The position numbers and the translations under genes were made by a program. The notes under the pieces are model-generated. The model saw only the letters and a list, made by a program, of their open reading frames with translations, ran no database searches and was not told the DNA's origin. Source: an uncultured Actinomycetes bacterium (lineage in GTDB: Bacteria > Actinomycetota > Geothermincolia > Fen-727 > JACVIW01). Taken from it: a DNA stretch of 64,000 bases. Position 1 is the stretch's first letter; each line of letters starts with the position of its first letter. The stretch spans positions 1-64,000 of the forward strand of contig CAKZLU010000033.1 of assembly GCA_937127245.1 (NCBI GenBank), given 5' to 3'. Of this stretch, positions 1-11,020 are shown in pieces.

Positions 1-414
1 CGTGGCGGGATTCTTGGAATTTCTCGCGGGACAAGGAAAGAGCACATAGTTCGCGCCGCGGTTGAGGCAATCGGGTATCAAACGCGCGACGTGCTTGAAG
101 CGATGAGGAAAGACTCGGGCATCGAGATAACCTCCTTAAGGGTTGACGGGGGAGCTTCGGTAATGGATGCGTTGCTTTCTTTTCAAGCCGACCTTATAGG
201 GGTACCGGTTGACAGACCGCAGGTAACGGAGACTACCGCCCTTGGCGCTGCTTACCTTGCGGGTCTTGCTGTCGGGGTTTGGAAAGGAACAGAAGAGCTG
301 GAGAGTATATGGAAGGTTGAGAAATCCTTTGCCCCAAGTGGGGATGGCGAGATGGCGGAGATTAAGTACCTTGGCTGGAAAAAAGCGGTGGAAAGAATCC
401 TTTACGGCAGCTAA
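1..414 (+). CDS. glpK: Glycerol kinase, C-terminal part (5' end outside window)
   Basis: The frame is open from base 1 and ends with TAA at 412-414, giving the last 137 residues of an FGGY-family sugar kinase. The motif GILGISRGTRKEHIVRA, followed by LRVDGGASVMDALLSFQADL and then VTETTALGAAYLAGLA, is the characteristic C-terminal ATP-binding half of glycerol kinase, which phosphorylates glycerol to glycerol 3-phosphate in the cytoplasm. The usual length is about 500 residues, so roughly 360 lie upstream of the window. No glycerol facilitator or dehydrogenase is visible on this side. Another FGGY kinase cannot be fully excluded, but the TETTALGAAYLAG signature fits GlpK well. Confidence 0.9.
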   Translation, partial: RGGILGISRGTRKEHIVRAAVEAIGYQTRDVLEAMRKDSGIEITSLRVDGGASVMDALLSFQADLIGVPVDRPQVTETTALGAAYLAGLAVGVWKGTEELESIWKVEKSFAPSGDGEMAEIKYLGWKKAVERILYGS

Positions 415-801
415 AAGACAAGGTTTTGAGTTTAATTATGCCAATGTGCGGCATCCCATCTGCCAGCTTTGTTTTGTACTTCTTTGCAAGTTTACGTTCG
501 AAAATATATAAGAGAACCGACTTGCCTTGTTTTGTGCTCATTAAATGACTGACGCGTTCTTTTGATTTAATCCGCCTTGAGTTTTTGCCACGCCACGTTC
601 GGTACCACTTATTATCGGTAGTCGCCAAATATCACACCTTCGTATGGTCAGGAGTAACTTATAAGTTTGATTTTCAATTCCTCGGATTCAGTATAGATTG
701 TTCATTTCCGAAAAAGTTAATGGTGACATTGGAAAACGTAATTTAAACCGGCGGCGTTATCTGGATCGATTCCTTTTCGTATCGAGGAATGGGAGTTCAA
801 G
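415..801. other. Intergenic region, no gene recognised
   Basis: This 387-base AT-rich gap lies between glpK and the flavoprotein gene. Short open frames here overlap glpK or lack a Shine-Dalgarno site and resemble no family I know. I see no tRNA, no clear terminator hairpin and no convincing -35/-10 pair. It presumably holds the glpK terminator and the promoter of the next gene. Confidence 0.5.
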
Positions 802-2142
802 ATGGCTAAATCATGTAAGCTCTACGATGTGATTGTTGCCGGAGCAGGCATTGCAGGCTCGCTTTTCAGCGCAAAACTGGCAGGTAGGGGATATAAAGTC
901 TTAATGATAGACAAATCGAGCGGTCAGGAAGATATACAAAACCGCTTAGACCTTGTGGAATGTCAGCTTTTGGAAATTGCAGGCGTTGAATTGCCATCCG
1001 AGCTGGATGAAGTCCCCCCTTTGTCCAATGCTGAGCTGGGACCATCGAAATCAACGTATAAATTCGAGTTGAACGATTGCGCATACAGAATGATCGAGAG
1101 AAATCCCTTCCTGAGATATCTGCGGAAACTGGCCTCAGAAAACGGGGCTGAGCTTATCTACGGGTGTAAGGGGGTTAAACCGACTGTTGAAAGCGGTTTC
1201 GTTACCGGACTTGCTACGACAGAGGGAATTTTCAAATCGAGGATCACGGTTGACGCTACTGGAGCCGAGCGGGCGCTTTTGAAAACCATGCCGCTCGGGA
1301 TGGGGTTACCCAGAAGAATTCCCTCAAGTGATTTTGTCACGCTTTATTCTCAGGCATGGCTTTCTCAATCCGAGGACCAAGATTATGGCAATTCGAGAGG
1401 AAAGGTCAGGTACTACCTTTACGGCGGGGGCAGTTTCTCAAGGTCAATAGTTGAGGAGAACGGAAAGAAGATATTTGAGGTGGAAATCGGTTTTCGCGGG
1501 CTTGAGTCTCACAAAAAACCGCCCGACATGATTCTGGACAAAACGGATTATCCGTCTCTTGAAATCGGGGGCACTTTGTTTAGAAGCACCGGGGTTGTTC
1601 CCACCAGAAGACCGTTGGACTCGATGGTCTGCAACGGCTTTATGGTGATGGGGGATTCAGCGTGCCAGGCGATGCCAGTTTTCAGCAGAGGTATTGGAGG
1701 GGCGCTCATCGGTGCTAATTGTGCTGCCGAAGCGGCCTCGTTTGCGCTTGAGGTTCAGGATGTAAGTATAGATGCTTTATGGTCATACAACTATCTCTTC
1801 ATGAAGGAAATAGGGGCTCGGCTTGCGGCATTGGACACCCTAAAGGCATTCGTTGGAAATTTGTCAGATTCGCATCTTGAGAAGGCTTTCAAGAAGGGAT
1901 TAATCGATAAGAGTTTTGCGAGCGCCATGCTTTCGGGGAATTTCGAGGCGAGGAGTTTCTTCAAGCTGGCGAACTGTATCATCAAGAATATCGCGGACGC
2001 CGCTTTTTCGCTGAAATTTGACGCGGCGATGAGAAGGGCTGAAGGAGTTTACAAGCACTACATCGATTATCCGAAAGAATATGATCCCCTCACTTTCAAA
2101 GAGTGGTCTCATACCGCTCAATATATTTTCAAAAGCCTTTGA
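802..2142 (+). CDS. FAD-dependent geranylgeranyl reductase-family oxidoreductase
   Basis: This 446-residue flavoprotein has an N-terminal Rossmann FAD motif (GAGIAGSLFSAKLAGRG, about residues 14-30) and the second FAD motif GDSACQAMPVFSRGIGGAL near residue 285. The arrangement is that of the geranylgeranyl reductase/FixC group, whose members reduce isoprenoid double bonds or oxidise electron-carrier partners. The substrate cannot be read from the sequence. The ATG at 802 follows GGGAG at 791-795 with good spacing. The gene stands alone, with no isoprenoid genes beside it in the window. A halogenase or monooxygenase of the same fold is a less likely alternative. Confidence 0.72.
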   Translation: MAKSCKLYDVIVAGAGIAGSLFSAKLAGRGYKVLMIDKSSGQEDIQNRLDLVECQLLEIAGVELPSELDEVPPLSNAELGPSKSTYKFELNDCAYRMIERNPFLRYLRKLASENGAELIYGCKGVKPTVESGFVTGLATTEGIFKSRITVDATGAERALLKTMPLGMGLPRRIPSSDFVTLYSQAWLSQSEDQDYGNSRGKVRYYLYGGGSFSRSIVEENGKKIFEVEIGFRGLESHKKPPDMILDKTDYPSLEIGGTLFRSTGVVPTRRPLDSMVCNGFMVMGDSACQAMPVFSRGIGGALIGANCAAEAASFALEVQDVSIDALWSYNYLFMKEIGARLAALDTLKAFVGNLSDSHLEKAFKKGLIDKSFASAMLSGNFEARSFFKLANCIIKNIADAAFSLKFDAAMRRAEGVYKHYIDYPKEYDPLTFKEWSHTAQYIFKSL

Positions 2143-2371
2143 GGTGAGGGCTTCTGAGCGCGAACTGGCTTCTTTCTGGTTTCACTGTCCAAAATTTAAC
2201 CGCTCCCTCGATTTCATTAACTCTCAATGATTTATCTACCTATCTCTATCAATGATTAGTGTTTTTCCCGCGCTTATTTTTAGCAAATCTATTCTGAGCA
2301 AGACTTAGGGCACTTCACTTAAGGCGGATTCAGGGTTTTTCAACAGTTTCCTCAGAATTCAGCGGTTGCTG

Positions 2372-2399
2372 TTGATTTTTGTTTTGGAGTATATATAAT
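2372..2399 (+). promoter_or_regulatory. Sigma-70 type promoter of groES-groEL
   Basis: A -35 box TTGATT (2372-2377) and a perfect -10 box TATAAT (2394-2399) are 16 bases apart. The CIRCE element begins 5 bases downstream, so the start point lies inside the operator, as usual for HrcA-controlled heat-shock promoters. Confidence 0.75.
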
Positions 2400-2403
2400 A
2401 CTG

Positions 2404-2430
2404 TTAGCACTCTTCCCCTGAGAGTGCTAA
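2404..2430. promoter_or_regulatory. CIRCE operator (HrcA-binding site)
   Basis: TTAGCACTC at 2404-2412 and GAGTGCTAA at 2422-2430 are perfect inverted repeats separated by 9 bases, exactly the consensus CIRCE element. CIRCE is bound by the HrcA repressor, which releases the chaperonin genes on heat shock. The hrcA gene itself is not in the window. Confidence 0.97.
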
Positions 2431-2454
2431 TAAAAAATGTAAGGAGGGATGGAA

Positions 2455-2760
2455 ATGGATCTTGAGCCGTTGGGAGACAGGGTTATAGTCGAGCCCGGAG
2501 AAAGCGAAGAGCGGACCGAGAGCGGGATCGTGATACCGGACACCGCCAAGGAAAAGCCCCAGGAAGGAAAGGTAGTGGCGGTTGGACCTGGTCGCTACGA
2601 GGAAGGCAAGCTCATTCCGCTCGATGTAAAGCCGGGTGACATTGTTATCTTTTCTAAGTACGGTGGAACGGAAGTCAAAGTAGGAGGAAAGGAATATCTC
2701 ATATTGAGCGAGAGGGATATCCTCGCGAAGCGTAAACCATCTGGAAAATCAAAGAAATGA
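2455..2760 (+). CDS. groES: GroES co-chaperonin
   Basis: This 101-residue protein is the 10-kDa cap of the GroEL chamber. It starts [14 protein letters not shown] and carries the mobile loop ([20 protein letters not shown], about residues 20-39) followed by [15 protein letters not shown] longer frame begins at 2449, but that ATG touches the ribosome-binding site AAGGAGGG (2441-2448). The ATG at 2455 has correct spacing and matches family starts, so I use it. It forms an operon with groEL 17 bases downstream, under the CIRCE-controlled promoter. Confidence 0.97.
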   Translation: MDLEPLGDRVIVEPGESEERTESGIVIPDTAKEKPQEGKVVAVGPGRYEEGKLIPLDVKPGDIVIFSKYGGTEVKVGGKEYLILSERDILAKRKPSGKSKK

Positions 2761-2774
2761 TGAAAGGGGGGTAG

Positions 2775-4388
<1,614 letters not shown>

Positions 4389-4422
4389 TTTTATAAACCG
4401 CATGAAGGTCTGAAAAAGGGTG

Positions 4423-4459
4423 AAGCGCCCGCTCGTAAGTGCGGGCGCTTACCTTTTTC
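4423..4459 (+). terminator. Rho-independent terminator of groES-groEL
   Basis: AAGCGCCCGC (4423-4432) pairs perfectly with GCGGGCGCTT (4441-4450) around an 8-base loop. A short T-rich run (ACCTTTTTCT) follows. Confidence 0.92.
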
Positions 4460-4477
4460 TGGTTCTTTAGTTATATG

Positions 4478-4508
4478 GTGACAGATATACTTGGGTTTCA
4501 TCTGTCAC
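4478..4508. repeat. Inverted repeat between groEL and guaB3
   Basis: GTGACAGAT (4478-4486) and ATCTGTCAC (4500-4508) form perfect 9-base arms around 13 bases. No T-run follows, so a terminator is unlikely. It may be an operator or an RNA hairpin upstream of guaB3, but no regulator can be named. Confidence 0.4.
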
Positions 4509-4647
4509 ACCTGAAAACGAGAAACTGGCATTTCGAGAGGTGAGTTCGAACAAGTCAGGTGAAATCATAGCTGGATTGTTTATCACAAACTTCCTCTATG
4601 ATTAAATAGATAAAACGCGCGTTGCCGACTATTTAGAGGGGGTCAGA

Positions 4648-5808
4648 TTGGAAGTTGAAATAGGTTTAGGCAAAAGCGGTAGAAGGGCGTACGGTCTTGA
4701 CGACATTGCCATTGTACCCTCGAGGAGAACCCGGGATCCAGAAGATATAGATATATCTCTGCAGCTTGGACCATACAGATGGGAACTGCCTTTCCTGGCC
4801 TCCGCCATGGACGGAGTGGTTGACCCTGACATGGCCGTGGCGATAGGCAAACTTGGCGGGGTTGGAGTATTGAATCTTGAGGGACTTTATACGAGATATG
4901 AGGACCCTTATCCGTTACTCAAGGAAATTGCTTCCCTTCCCAAGGATGAGGCTACCCGGGGAATCCAGAGAATATACAAGGAGCCGGTAAAGCCTGAGCT
5001 AATTTACGAAAGGGTAAGAAAGATAAAAGAGTCGGGCGTCATTACAGCGGCATCGCTTACTCCACAACGGGTAGAACAGTATCACAGATACGCCATAGAG
5101 GCTGGTCTTGACATCTTGGTCATACAGGGAACAGTAGTAAGCGCTGAACACCTTAGCAAAAACAGGGTTCCTCTTGACCTTTACAAGTTTATCTCCGAAC
5201 TGGATGTGCCGGTCATAGTTGGGGGTTGTGCTTCTTACCACACGGCGCTTCATCTGATGAGAACGGGCGCGATCGGTGTGTTGATAGGTGTTGGTCCGGG
5301 ACACGCTTGCACAACCAGGGGTGTTTTAGGCATTGGGGTGCCGCAGGCTACCGCGCTGGCGGACGCCGCGGCGGCAAGGGCGAGAGTGCTGGAGGAATCC
5401 GGACGCTACGTCAATGTGATAGCGGACGGCGGCATAAGGACGGGCGGCGACATCGCCAAGTGCGTTGCTTGCGGTGCCGACGCGGTTATGATAGGCGCTC
5501 CAATCGCGAGGGCATACGAAGCTCCGGGGAAGGGGTACCACTGGGGCATGGCCACTTTCCATCACGAACTTCCCCGAGGCACCCGAGTTTACGTCGGACA
5601 GGTGGCAAGTCTCAAGGAAATACTGATCGGTCCCGCTTTTGAGAACGATGGAACTCTTAATCTATTCGGGGCTTTGAGAACTTCAATGGCAACTTGCGGG
5701 TATGCGACCATTAAGGAATTTCAGAGAGCGGAGGTAATGGTTGCGCCCGCCATACAGACTGAAGGAAAGTCCCTGCAGAAAATCCAGGACGTGGGCATGG
5801 GCAAGTAA
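4648..5808 (+). CDS. guaB3: GuaB3 family IMP dehydrogenase-related protein
   Basis: This 386-residue protein matches the GuaB3 branch of the IMP dehydrogenase/GMP reductase family. It begins EIGLGKSGRRAYGLDDIAIV, followed by PSRRTRDPED, and has the nucleotide loop GPGHACTTRGVLGIGVPQ with catalytic Cys221, then IADGGIRTGGDIAKCVACGADAVM. It has no tandem CBS domains, unlike true GuaB. GuaB3 proteins are common in Actinobacteria and Cyanobacteria. From memory, a cyanobacterial member has been reported to act as a GMP reductase, so IMP dehydrogenase activity should not be assumed. It starts with TTG after AGAGGGGG. guaA follows 139 bases downstream. Confidence 0.87.
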   Translation: MEVEIGLGKSGRRAYGLDDIAIVPSRRTRDPEDIDISLQLGPYRWELPFLASAMDGVVDPDMAVAIGKLGGVGVLNLEGLYTRYEDPYPLLKEIASLPKDEATRGIQRIYKEPVKPELIYERVRKIKESGVITAASLTPQRVEQYHRYAIEAGLDILVIQGTVVSAEHLSKNRVPLDLYKFISELDVPVIVGGCASYHTALHLMRTGAIGVLIGVGPGHACTTRGVLGIGVPQATALADAAAARARVLEESGRYVNVIADGGIRTGGDIAKCVACGADAVMIGAPIARAYEAPGKGYHWGMATFHHELPRGTRVYVGQVASLKEILIGPAFENDGTLNLFGALRTSMATCGYATIKEFQRAEVMVAPAIQTEGKSLQKIQDVGMGK

Positions 5809-5820
5809 CTCGTTTCTCTG

Positions 5821-5839
5821 GAGAGGCTGGAAACCTCTC
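5821..5839 (+). other. Small hairpin between guaB3 and guaA
   Basis: GAGAGG (5821-5826) pairs with CCTCTC (5834-5839). The upstream TCTCT (5814-5818) could instead pair with GGAGAG, so two mutually exclusive foldings are possible. A weak T-rich stretch follows. It may be a weak terminator or an attenuator, and the evidence is only base pairing by eye. Confidence 0.3.
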
Positions 5840-5947
5840 AATTGGTTTTGTCGGAAAGCAGTAAAAATATCTCTTTTCTTCCTGGTTTTCACCGTCCGAG
5901 TGTGCATAATGTCGTAACTTGAAATCTACAGAGCTTGGAGGAAAGAT

Positions 5948-7489
5948 TTGAGCACAGCGCATGATTACAAGGTTCTCGTCATTGATTATGGCGCACAGTA
6001 CGCGAGGCTAATCGCGCGGCGCGTGAGGGAATGCAAGGTTTACAGCGAGATCATCCCTCACGATACCTCGGTTGATGAAATAAGAAAAATGAAGCCTAAC
6101 GGGATAATTTTAAGCGGTGGTCCCTCGAGTGTTTATGCCGCGGGCGCGCCTGGCGTGGACCCGGAGGTTTTCAGGCTCGGGATACCTGTGCTTGGCATCT
6201 GCTACGGAATGCAATTAATGGCGAAAATTCTTGGCGGAACGGTTGAGAGGACTGAGACGAGAGAGTACGGAAAAACTACGATGACCGTGGTCTCCGAGGG
6301 AGTTCTTTTTGACAATCTGCCGCTCGAGCAGGTTGTCTGGATGAGCCACAGCGATACGGTAACCAAGCCTCCTGTGGGGTTTAACGTTACCGCAAGAACT
6401 TCAAACTCCCCGGTGGCGGCGATGGAAGCCCCACAAATGGGTCTGTACGGGGTGCAGTTTCACCCCGAGGTCGTTCACACTCCCTACGGGACTGAAATCC
6501 TGAAACGTTTCTTGTTTGACGCTTGCGATTGTTTGCCCACCTGGACAATGAGTTCAATCATTGAGGATGCTGTAAGAGAAATACGCGAGAGAGTGGGCAG
6601 AGAAAGGATAATCTGCGGGCTTTCAGGTGGTGTGGACTCCTCCACGGCGGCGGTGCTTGTCCACAAAGCGGTGGGAGACCAGCTGACATGCGTTTTTGTT
6701 GATACCGGGTTGTTGAGACTTGGGGAAGCTGAGGAGGTCATCGAGACTTTCGGGAAACATTTCGAGATGAACCTCGTTCACGTCGATGCTTCCGAAAGAT
6801 TCTTGAATCGCTTGAAAGGCGTAGTTGACCCAGAGGAAAAGAGAAAAATCATAGGAGAGGAATTTATAAGGGTCTTCGAGGAGATAGCAAAAGATTTGAA
6901 GGACGCGAAATTTCTCGTGCAGGGAACCCTATACCCCGACATAATCGAAAGCGGTACGAGAGACGCGGCGAAAATCAAGTCACATCACAACGTTGGCGGT
7001 CTTCCCGAAGACATGCGTTTTGAGCTTATAGAACCATTGAGGGAGCTGTTCAAGGATGAGGTTCGCGCGGTTGGCGAAGAGCTCGGTTTACCGGAGGAAA
7101 TAGTCTGGCGACAACCGTTTCCGGGACCCGGTCTTGCGGTAAGAATCATAGGCGAGGTGACGGGGGAACGGCTGGAGATACTCAGGAAGGCGGACGCCAT
7201 TGTCATTGAAGAGATAAAACGAGCCAATCTCTACAGACAACTATGGCAGTCTTTTGCGGTTCTGCCATGCATTAAGTCCGTCGGGGTGATGGGAGATGAG
7301 CGTACGTACGCTTATCCAATTGTCGTCAGGGCCGTGACCAGCGAGGACGCCATGACCGCGGATTGGGCAAGAATTCCGCACGAGGTTCTCGAAAGAATTT
7401 CAACAAGGATCATAAACGAAGTTGAGGGCGTGAATAGGGTAGCCTACGATATCTCGAGCAAACCCCCGAGCACAATTGAGTGGGAATAA
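5948..7489 (+). CDS. guaA: GMP synthase (glutamine-hydrolysing)
   Basis: This 513-residue cytoplasmic enzyme converts XMP to GMP using ATP and glutamine. The N-terminal class I amidotransferase domain has the nucleophile motif [10 protein letters not shown] and the His/Glu motif QFHPEVVHT. The ATP-pyrophosphatase domain has the PP-loop [12 protein letters not shown] near residue 220. The C-terminal dimerisation domain ends KPPSTIEWE, as is typical. The start is TTG, preceded by GGAGGAAAG. The stop lies three bases before the ATG of the helicase gene, suggesting co-transcription. Confidence 0.97.
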   Translation: MSTAHDYKVLVIDYGAQYARLIARRVRECKVYSEIIPHDTSVDEIRKMKPNGIILSGGPSSVYAAGAPGVDPEVFRLGIPVLGICYGMQLMAKILGGTVERTETREYGKTTMTVVSEGVLFDNLPLEQVVWMSHSDTVTKPPVGFNVTARTSNSPVAAMEAPQMGLYGVQFHPEVVHTPYGTEILKRFLFDACDCLPTWTMSSIIEDAVREIRERVGRERIICGLSGGVDSSTAAVLVHKAVGDQLTCVFVDTGLLRLGEAEEVIETFGKHFEMNLVHVDASERFLNRLKGVVDPEEKRKIIGEEFIRVFEEIAKDLKDAKFLVQGTLYPDIIESGTRDAAKIKSHHNVGGLPEDMRFELIEPLRELFKDEVRAVGEELGLPEEIVWRQPFPGPGLAVRIIGEVTGERLEILRKADAIVIEEIKRANLYRQLWQSFAVLPCIKSVGVMGDERTYAYPIVVRAVTSEDAMTADWARIPHEVLERISTRIINEVEGVNRVAYDISSKPPSTIEWE

Positions 7490-7491
7490 AT

Positions 7492-9645
7492 ATGGCGAAG
7501 GTCCTCGGCGAAAACATCGAATCAGTTTTTCGTGACTGGCAATTGAACGAGAAGCAACGCGAAGCTGTCGAACACATGGGAAGTCCCCTTCTGATTCTCG
7601 CCGGGGCCGGAAGTGGCAAAACGAGGGTCCTCACCTACAGAATCGCAAACCTCATAAGATTTCATGGTGTTAAGCCCTCGGAGATACTTGCGATAACCTT
7701 CACTAACAAAGCCGCTCTTGAAATGAGGGAAAGGGTCATTTCCCTTGTCGGCATTGCTGCCAGGGACATGACGATATCCACTTTTCATTCCGCATGCTCG
7801 AGAATCTTGCGAAGTGAAATAGAGAGGCTTGGTTACTCATCTCGTTTTCTCATCTATGACGAAGCCGACTCCATTCGACTGATCACGTCTTGCCTTTCGG
7901 AACTCGGCTACGACAAGCGGCAGTTTCATCCCCGCGGATTGCGCTCTTATATAAGTTTTTTTAAAAACGAGATGATAGATCCCGATATCGCGTCCTTGAA
8001 CGCGGCTAACCCGTTTGAGCAGGTCGCGGCTGAAACTTATTCCCTTTATCAGCAGAGGCTCAAAGAAAACGACGCGCTTGATTTTGACGACCTTCTGCTT
8101 CTCGTCATAAACCTGTTCGAAATTTACCCTGACGTTCTCAAGAAGTATCAGAGACGCTTCAAACACATACTTGTGGACGAGTACCAGGACACAAACATGC
8201 CGCAGTATTTGCTGGTCAAACTTCTTGCCCAGGGACACAGGAATCTCTGCGTGGTTGGTGATGACGACCAGGGCATATATTCATGGAGGGGCGCAGATAT
8301 AAGAAATATACTGGAGTTCGAAAAGGATTATCCGGACGCACGGGTGATAAAACTTGAACAGAACTATCGTTCCACTTCGACAATACTCGAGGCGGCGGGC
8401 GCCGTGGTAAGATGCAACCGCTCCCGAAAGCCGAAAACACTCTGGACTGAGAATCCCCCCGGTGAAAAGGTTAAAGTCTGCGTTGTTCCAGATGAGCACA
8501 CGGAAGCGTTCTTTATAGCGGAAAAAATCAAGAGGCTCGTTGGAGACTCAAATGCCCGATACAGCGATATTGCTGTCTTTTACAGAATTCACGCCCAGTC
8601 ACGCGTCATCGAGGAGATAATGGTAATGGAGGGCATTCCCTATAAAATATTTGCGGGCATAAGGTTTTACGAGCGCGCGGAAATAAAGGACATAATTGCG
8701 TATTTGAAGGTCACTCACAATCCGAAAGATTCGCTCAGTCTGAAGAGAATTATTTATGTTCCCTCAAGAGGCATAGGTCGGAAAACCGTGTCAATCGTTG
8801 AGGAATACTCAAAGAGGACTGGTCTTTCTTTTTTTGATGCTTTAAAAGATGTTGATAACATTCCCGCGCTCGGTCAGGCGGCAAAGAATAGGATCAAGGA
8901 TTTTGTCAAACTGATTGAACATTTTGTCGATTTCAGCAGGGAAAACGGCGTGGATGAGCTGATAGAAGAGATATGGGATAAGACCGGATACATGGCGGAA
9001 CTTGAAGCGGAAAAGACGATCGAAGCTGAATCAAGAATTCTAAACCTTAAGGAACTTCTCAACGTGGTGGTGGATTTCAGGAATCAATATGGTGCCGCAA
9101 CTCTTGAAGATTTCCTTGAGCGAGTGGCGCTTGTCAATGAAACTGATGATTATGACGAGAAGGGTGGATATGTTTCTCTCATGACACTGCATAACGCGAA
9201 AGGCCTGGAATTTCCCCATGTGTTCATTACTGGCATGGAAGAGGGGCTTTTCCCGCATTCTCGTTCGATGGAGGACTCAAGCGACATTGAGGAAGAGCGC
9301 AGGCTTTGCTATGTGGGAATGACAAGGGCCAAGAAAGGGCTTTATCTAATTCGTTCACTTACAAGAAGTTACAGGGGAGTTCCGTTTTCCTCGATGCCCT
9401 CGAGATTCCTGCTCGAGATTCCCGACAATTTTATTGAGGAGATCTCATGGTCTTCTGCGGAGGAGAAGGCTTTTCCCTTGCTTGATTTGCGCGAGGGCGA
9501 TGTGGTGCTTCATGAAATGTGGGGGAAGGGAGTCGTGCTTGAGGTCAAGGGGGAGGGAGATGATGGAGAAGTGAGGGTGGATTTTGAGACTGTTGGCGTA
9601 AAGGAGTTGATGCTGAAGTATGCACCATTGAGAAAGTTAACTTAA
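7492..9645 (+). CDS. pcrA: ATP-dependent DNA helicase, UvrD/PcrA family
   Basis: This 717-residue superfamily 1A 3'-5' helicase acts in DNA repair and replication-conflict resolution. Visible motifs in order are Walker A AGAGSGKTRVL, the Walker B stretch VDEYQDTN, GDDDQGIYSWRGA, TLHNAKGLEFPHVFITGMEEG and RRLCYVGMTRAKK. The C-terminus holds a Tudor-like segment (HEMWGKGVVLEVKGEG) seen in PcrA proteins, which bind RNA polymerase. The frame can be extended to a GTG at 7480 overlapping guaA, but the ATG at 7492 gives a conventional start just past the guaA stop. Confidence 0.95.
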   Translation: MAKVLGENIESVFRDWQLNEKQREAVEHMGSPLLILAGAGSGKTRVLTYRIANLIRFHGVKPSEILAITFTNKAALEMRERVISLVGIAARDMTISTFHSACSRILRSEIERLGYSSRFLIYDEADSIRLITSCLSELGYDKRQFHPRGLRSYISFFKNEMIDPDIASLNAANPFEQVAAETYSLYQQRLKENDALDFDDLLLLVINLFEIYPDVLKKYQRRFKHILVDEYQDTNMPQYLLVKLLAQGHRNLCVVGDDDQGIYSWRGADIRNILEFEKDYPDARVIKLEQNYRSTSTILEAAGAVVRCNRSRKPKTLWTENPPGEKVKVCVVPDEHTEAFFIAEKIKRLVGDSNARYSDIAVFYRIHAQSRVIEEIMVMEGIPYKIFAGIRFYERAEIKDIIAYLKVTHNPKDSLSLKRIIYVPSRGIGRKTVSIVEEYSKRTGLSFFDALKDVDNIPALGQAAKNRIKDFVKLIEHFVDFSRENGVDELIEEIWDKTGYMAELEAEKTIEAESRILNLKELLNVVVDFRNQYGAATLEDFLERVALVNETDDYDEKGGYVSLMTLHNAKGLEFPHVFITGMEEGLFPHSRSMEDSSDIEEERRLCYVGMTRAKKGLYLIRSLTRSYRGVPFSSMPSRFLLEIPDNFIEEISWSSAEEKAFPLLDLREGDVVLHEMWGKGVVLEVKGEGDDGEVRVDFETVGVKELMLKYAPLRKLT

Positions 9646-9686
9646 ATTTTGCCCCTCAAAATCAATTCAATTTCAAGAAATTCTAA

Positions 9687-10196
9687 TTAGCTGCTCCCGC
9701 TTGCTTTTTCGATAAGTTCCTCTATCTGCGCCCGGTCAGGATGGTCTGGTTGAATCTCAAGCGCTTTCCTCAGGTATGGAACTGCTTCTTGTCTCTTATT
9801 CATGTCATAGAGCGTGGTTCCCAGATTCACAAGGGCGCTAACGTTTCTTGGGTCGATTTCGATTGCTTTCTTGAAAGATTGAACCTCTTTTTCCCTGTAT
9901 TTGGGATTATTTGTTGTGCGGTATTTCATCCTGTAAGCCATTCCCAACAGGTTGTGAGCTTCAGCGCGCAGTGGATCCTTTTTTGCCGCTTTTGCGTAGA
10001 GGTCAATTGCGCGGTCATAATTTCCTTCTTTGAAGGAACTGCTTCCCATGCGGATGAGTTCGTCGGCGCTTTGCGTCTCACCGAACAAAAATATGAGACC
10101 GGGAATTAGCGTTGCCGTCATTGCAAGAACGATGGAGAACGCGATGAGCGCCCTTATCTGGAATTTCCTTTTCTGACTTGCTTTCATTTTATTCAT
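9687..10196 (-). CDS. Membrane-anchored TPR protein
   Basis: The 169-residue product starts MNKMKASQKRKFQIR, followed by one hydrophobic segment (about residues 16-37). Three tetratricopeptide repeats follow: ADELIRMGSSSFKEGNYDRA, AEAHNLLGMAYRMKYR and VSALVNLGTTLYDMNKRQEA. The basic residues before the membrane segment predict a cytoplasmic N-terminus with the TPR array outside the membrane. TPR arrays are protein-binding scaffolds, and no partner is evident. A longer frame from a TTG at 10241 lacks a ribosome-binding site, whereas TTGGAG lies 8 bases before the ATG at 10196. It converges with pcrA. Confidence 0.75.
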   Translation of the reverse strand: MNKMKASQKRKFQIRALIAFSIVLAMTATLIPGLIFLFGETQSADELIRMGSSSFKEGNYDRAIDLYAKAAKKDPLRAEAHNLLGMAYRMKYRTTNNPKYREKEVQSFKKAIEIDPRNVSALVNLGTTLYDMNKRQEAVPYLRKALEIQPDHPDRAQIEELIEKASGSS

Positions 10197-10621
10197 ATTG
10201 ATACTCCAATCCATCCTTGGGATGAGAAGAATATTATCCAATCAGTTTGCGCCGGGCAAACTAACCGAGAGTAGGAATGCTGCAAGCGAGGCGGTTTCAT
10301 TTCGTCGAATAACCATTTTAGCCTTTGATATGTTTACTATGTTAAAACTTTCAAACTTTACTCACTTTTATTTAAATAAAGGGAACCAAGTAAACGGTGA
10401 GCAAATGATTGCACTTCATCTGAATCTTAGATTCAAATCCGTCGAGTGGACGCCTCTTTTCCTATTTTCTGGTTGCGCAGCGCATTGATAGAATTGAGTG
10501 GAGGCAATTTTCGAGGACTCTCGGTTTCGGCACACCCTGTGCGAGGAATTCCGGCGAGATAACAAGGTATTTCTCAAATCGAATGGTTTTGGATTTCCAA
10601 GAAAGCGTGTGGAGGGTGAAA
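10197..10621. other. Intergenic region with an AT-rich palindrome
   Basis: This 425-base divergent region lies between the TPR gene and yjbQ. It contains a perfect 14-base AT palindrome at 10367-10380 but no convincing gene or RNA. Promoters for both flanking genes must lie here, yet I cannot assign -35/-10 pairs with confidence. Confidence 0.45.
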
Positions 10622-11020
10622 ATGGAAAGATTTAACGTTCGAACAGGTTCACGCACGGATTTCGTTGATATCACCGGTGAGATTTCAAAAGTGGTTTCAA
10701 AGGCAGATACTCAAAAGGGGATTTGCCTCGTTTTTGTGCCCCATACCACTTGCGGAGTGACCATAAACGAAAATGCTGACCCGTCTGTCAGAGCTGATAT
10801 CGCTGAAACGCTTGAAAAGCTTATCCCATGGAGCGGACCTTACAGGCATCTTGAAGGGAATGCCGCTGCGCATGTCAAAGCATCACTTGTCGGGAGTTCA
10901 ATCGCCGTTCCCGTGGAAGACGGAAGGCTCTGTCTCGGTACGTGGCAGGGGATCTATCTATGTGAGTTTGACGGGCCTCGGACTAGAAATGTGTATGTCC
11001 AGCTATTGAGGAGTCTGTAG
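10622..11020 (+). CDS. YjbQ/UPF0047 family protein
   Basis: This 132-residue protein covers the whole UPF0047 family. The conserved core is VFVPHTTCGVTINENADPSV near residue 40, then GNAAAHVKASLVGSS, then LGTWQGIYLCEFDGPR with the invariant TWQ and D-GPR positions. Some members show weak thiamin phosphate synthase activity, but the physiological role is unresolved. A longer frame begins at 10583, but the ATG at 10622 follows GTGGAGGG with good spacing and matches family starts. No thiamin genes are nearby. Confidence 0.9.
   Translation: MERFNVRTGSRTDFVDITGEISKVVSKADTQKGICLVFVPHTTCGVTINENADPSVRADIAETLEKLIPWSGPYRHLEGNAAAHVKASLVGSSIAVPVEDGRLCLGTWQGIYLCEFDGPRTRNVYVQLLRSL

Noticed and set aside
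362-628. Minus-strand 88-codon frame overlapping the glpK end
   Set aside because: It overlaps a certain gene, has no ribosome-binding site and resembles no family I know.
4648-5808. Annotation as GuaB inosine-5'-monophosphate dehydrogenase
   Set aside because: The protein lacks CBS domains and carries GuaB3-specific sequence, so the plain GuaB label would be misleading.
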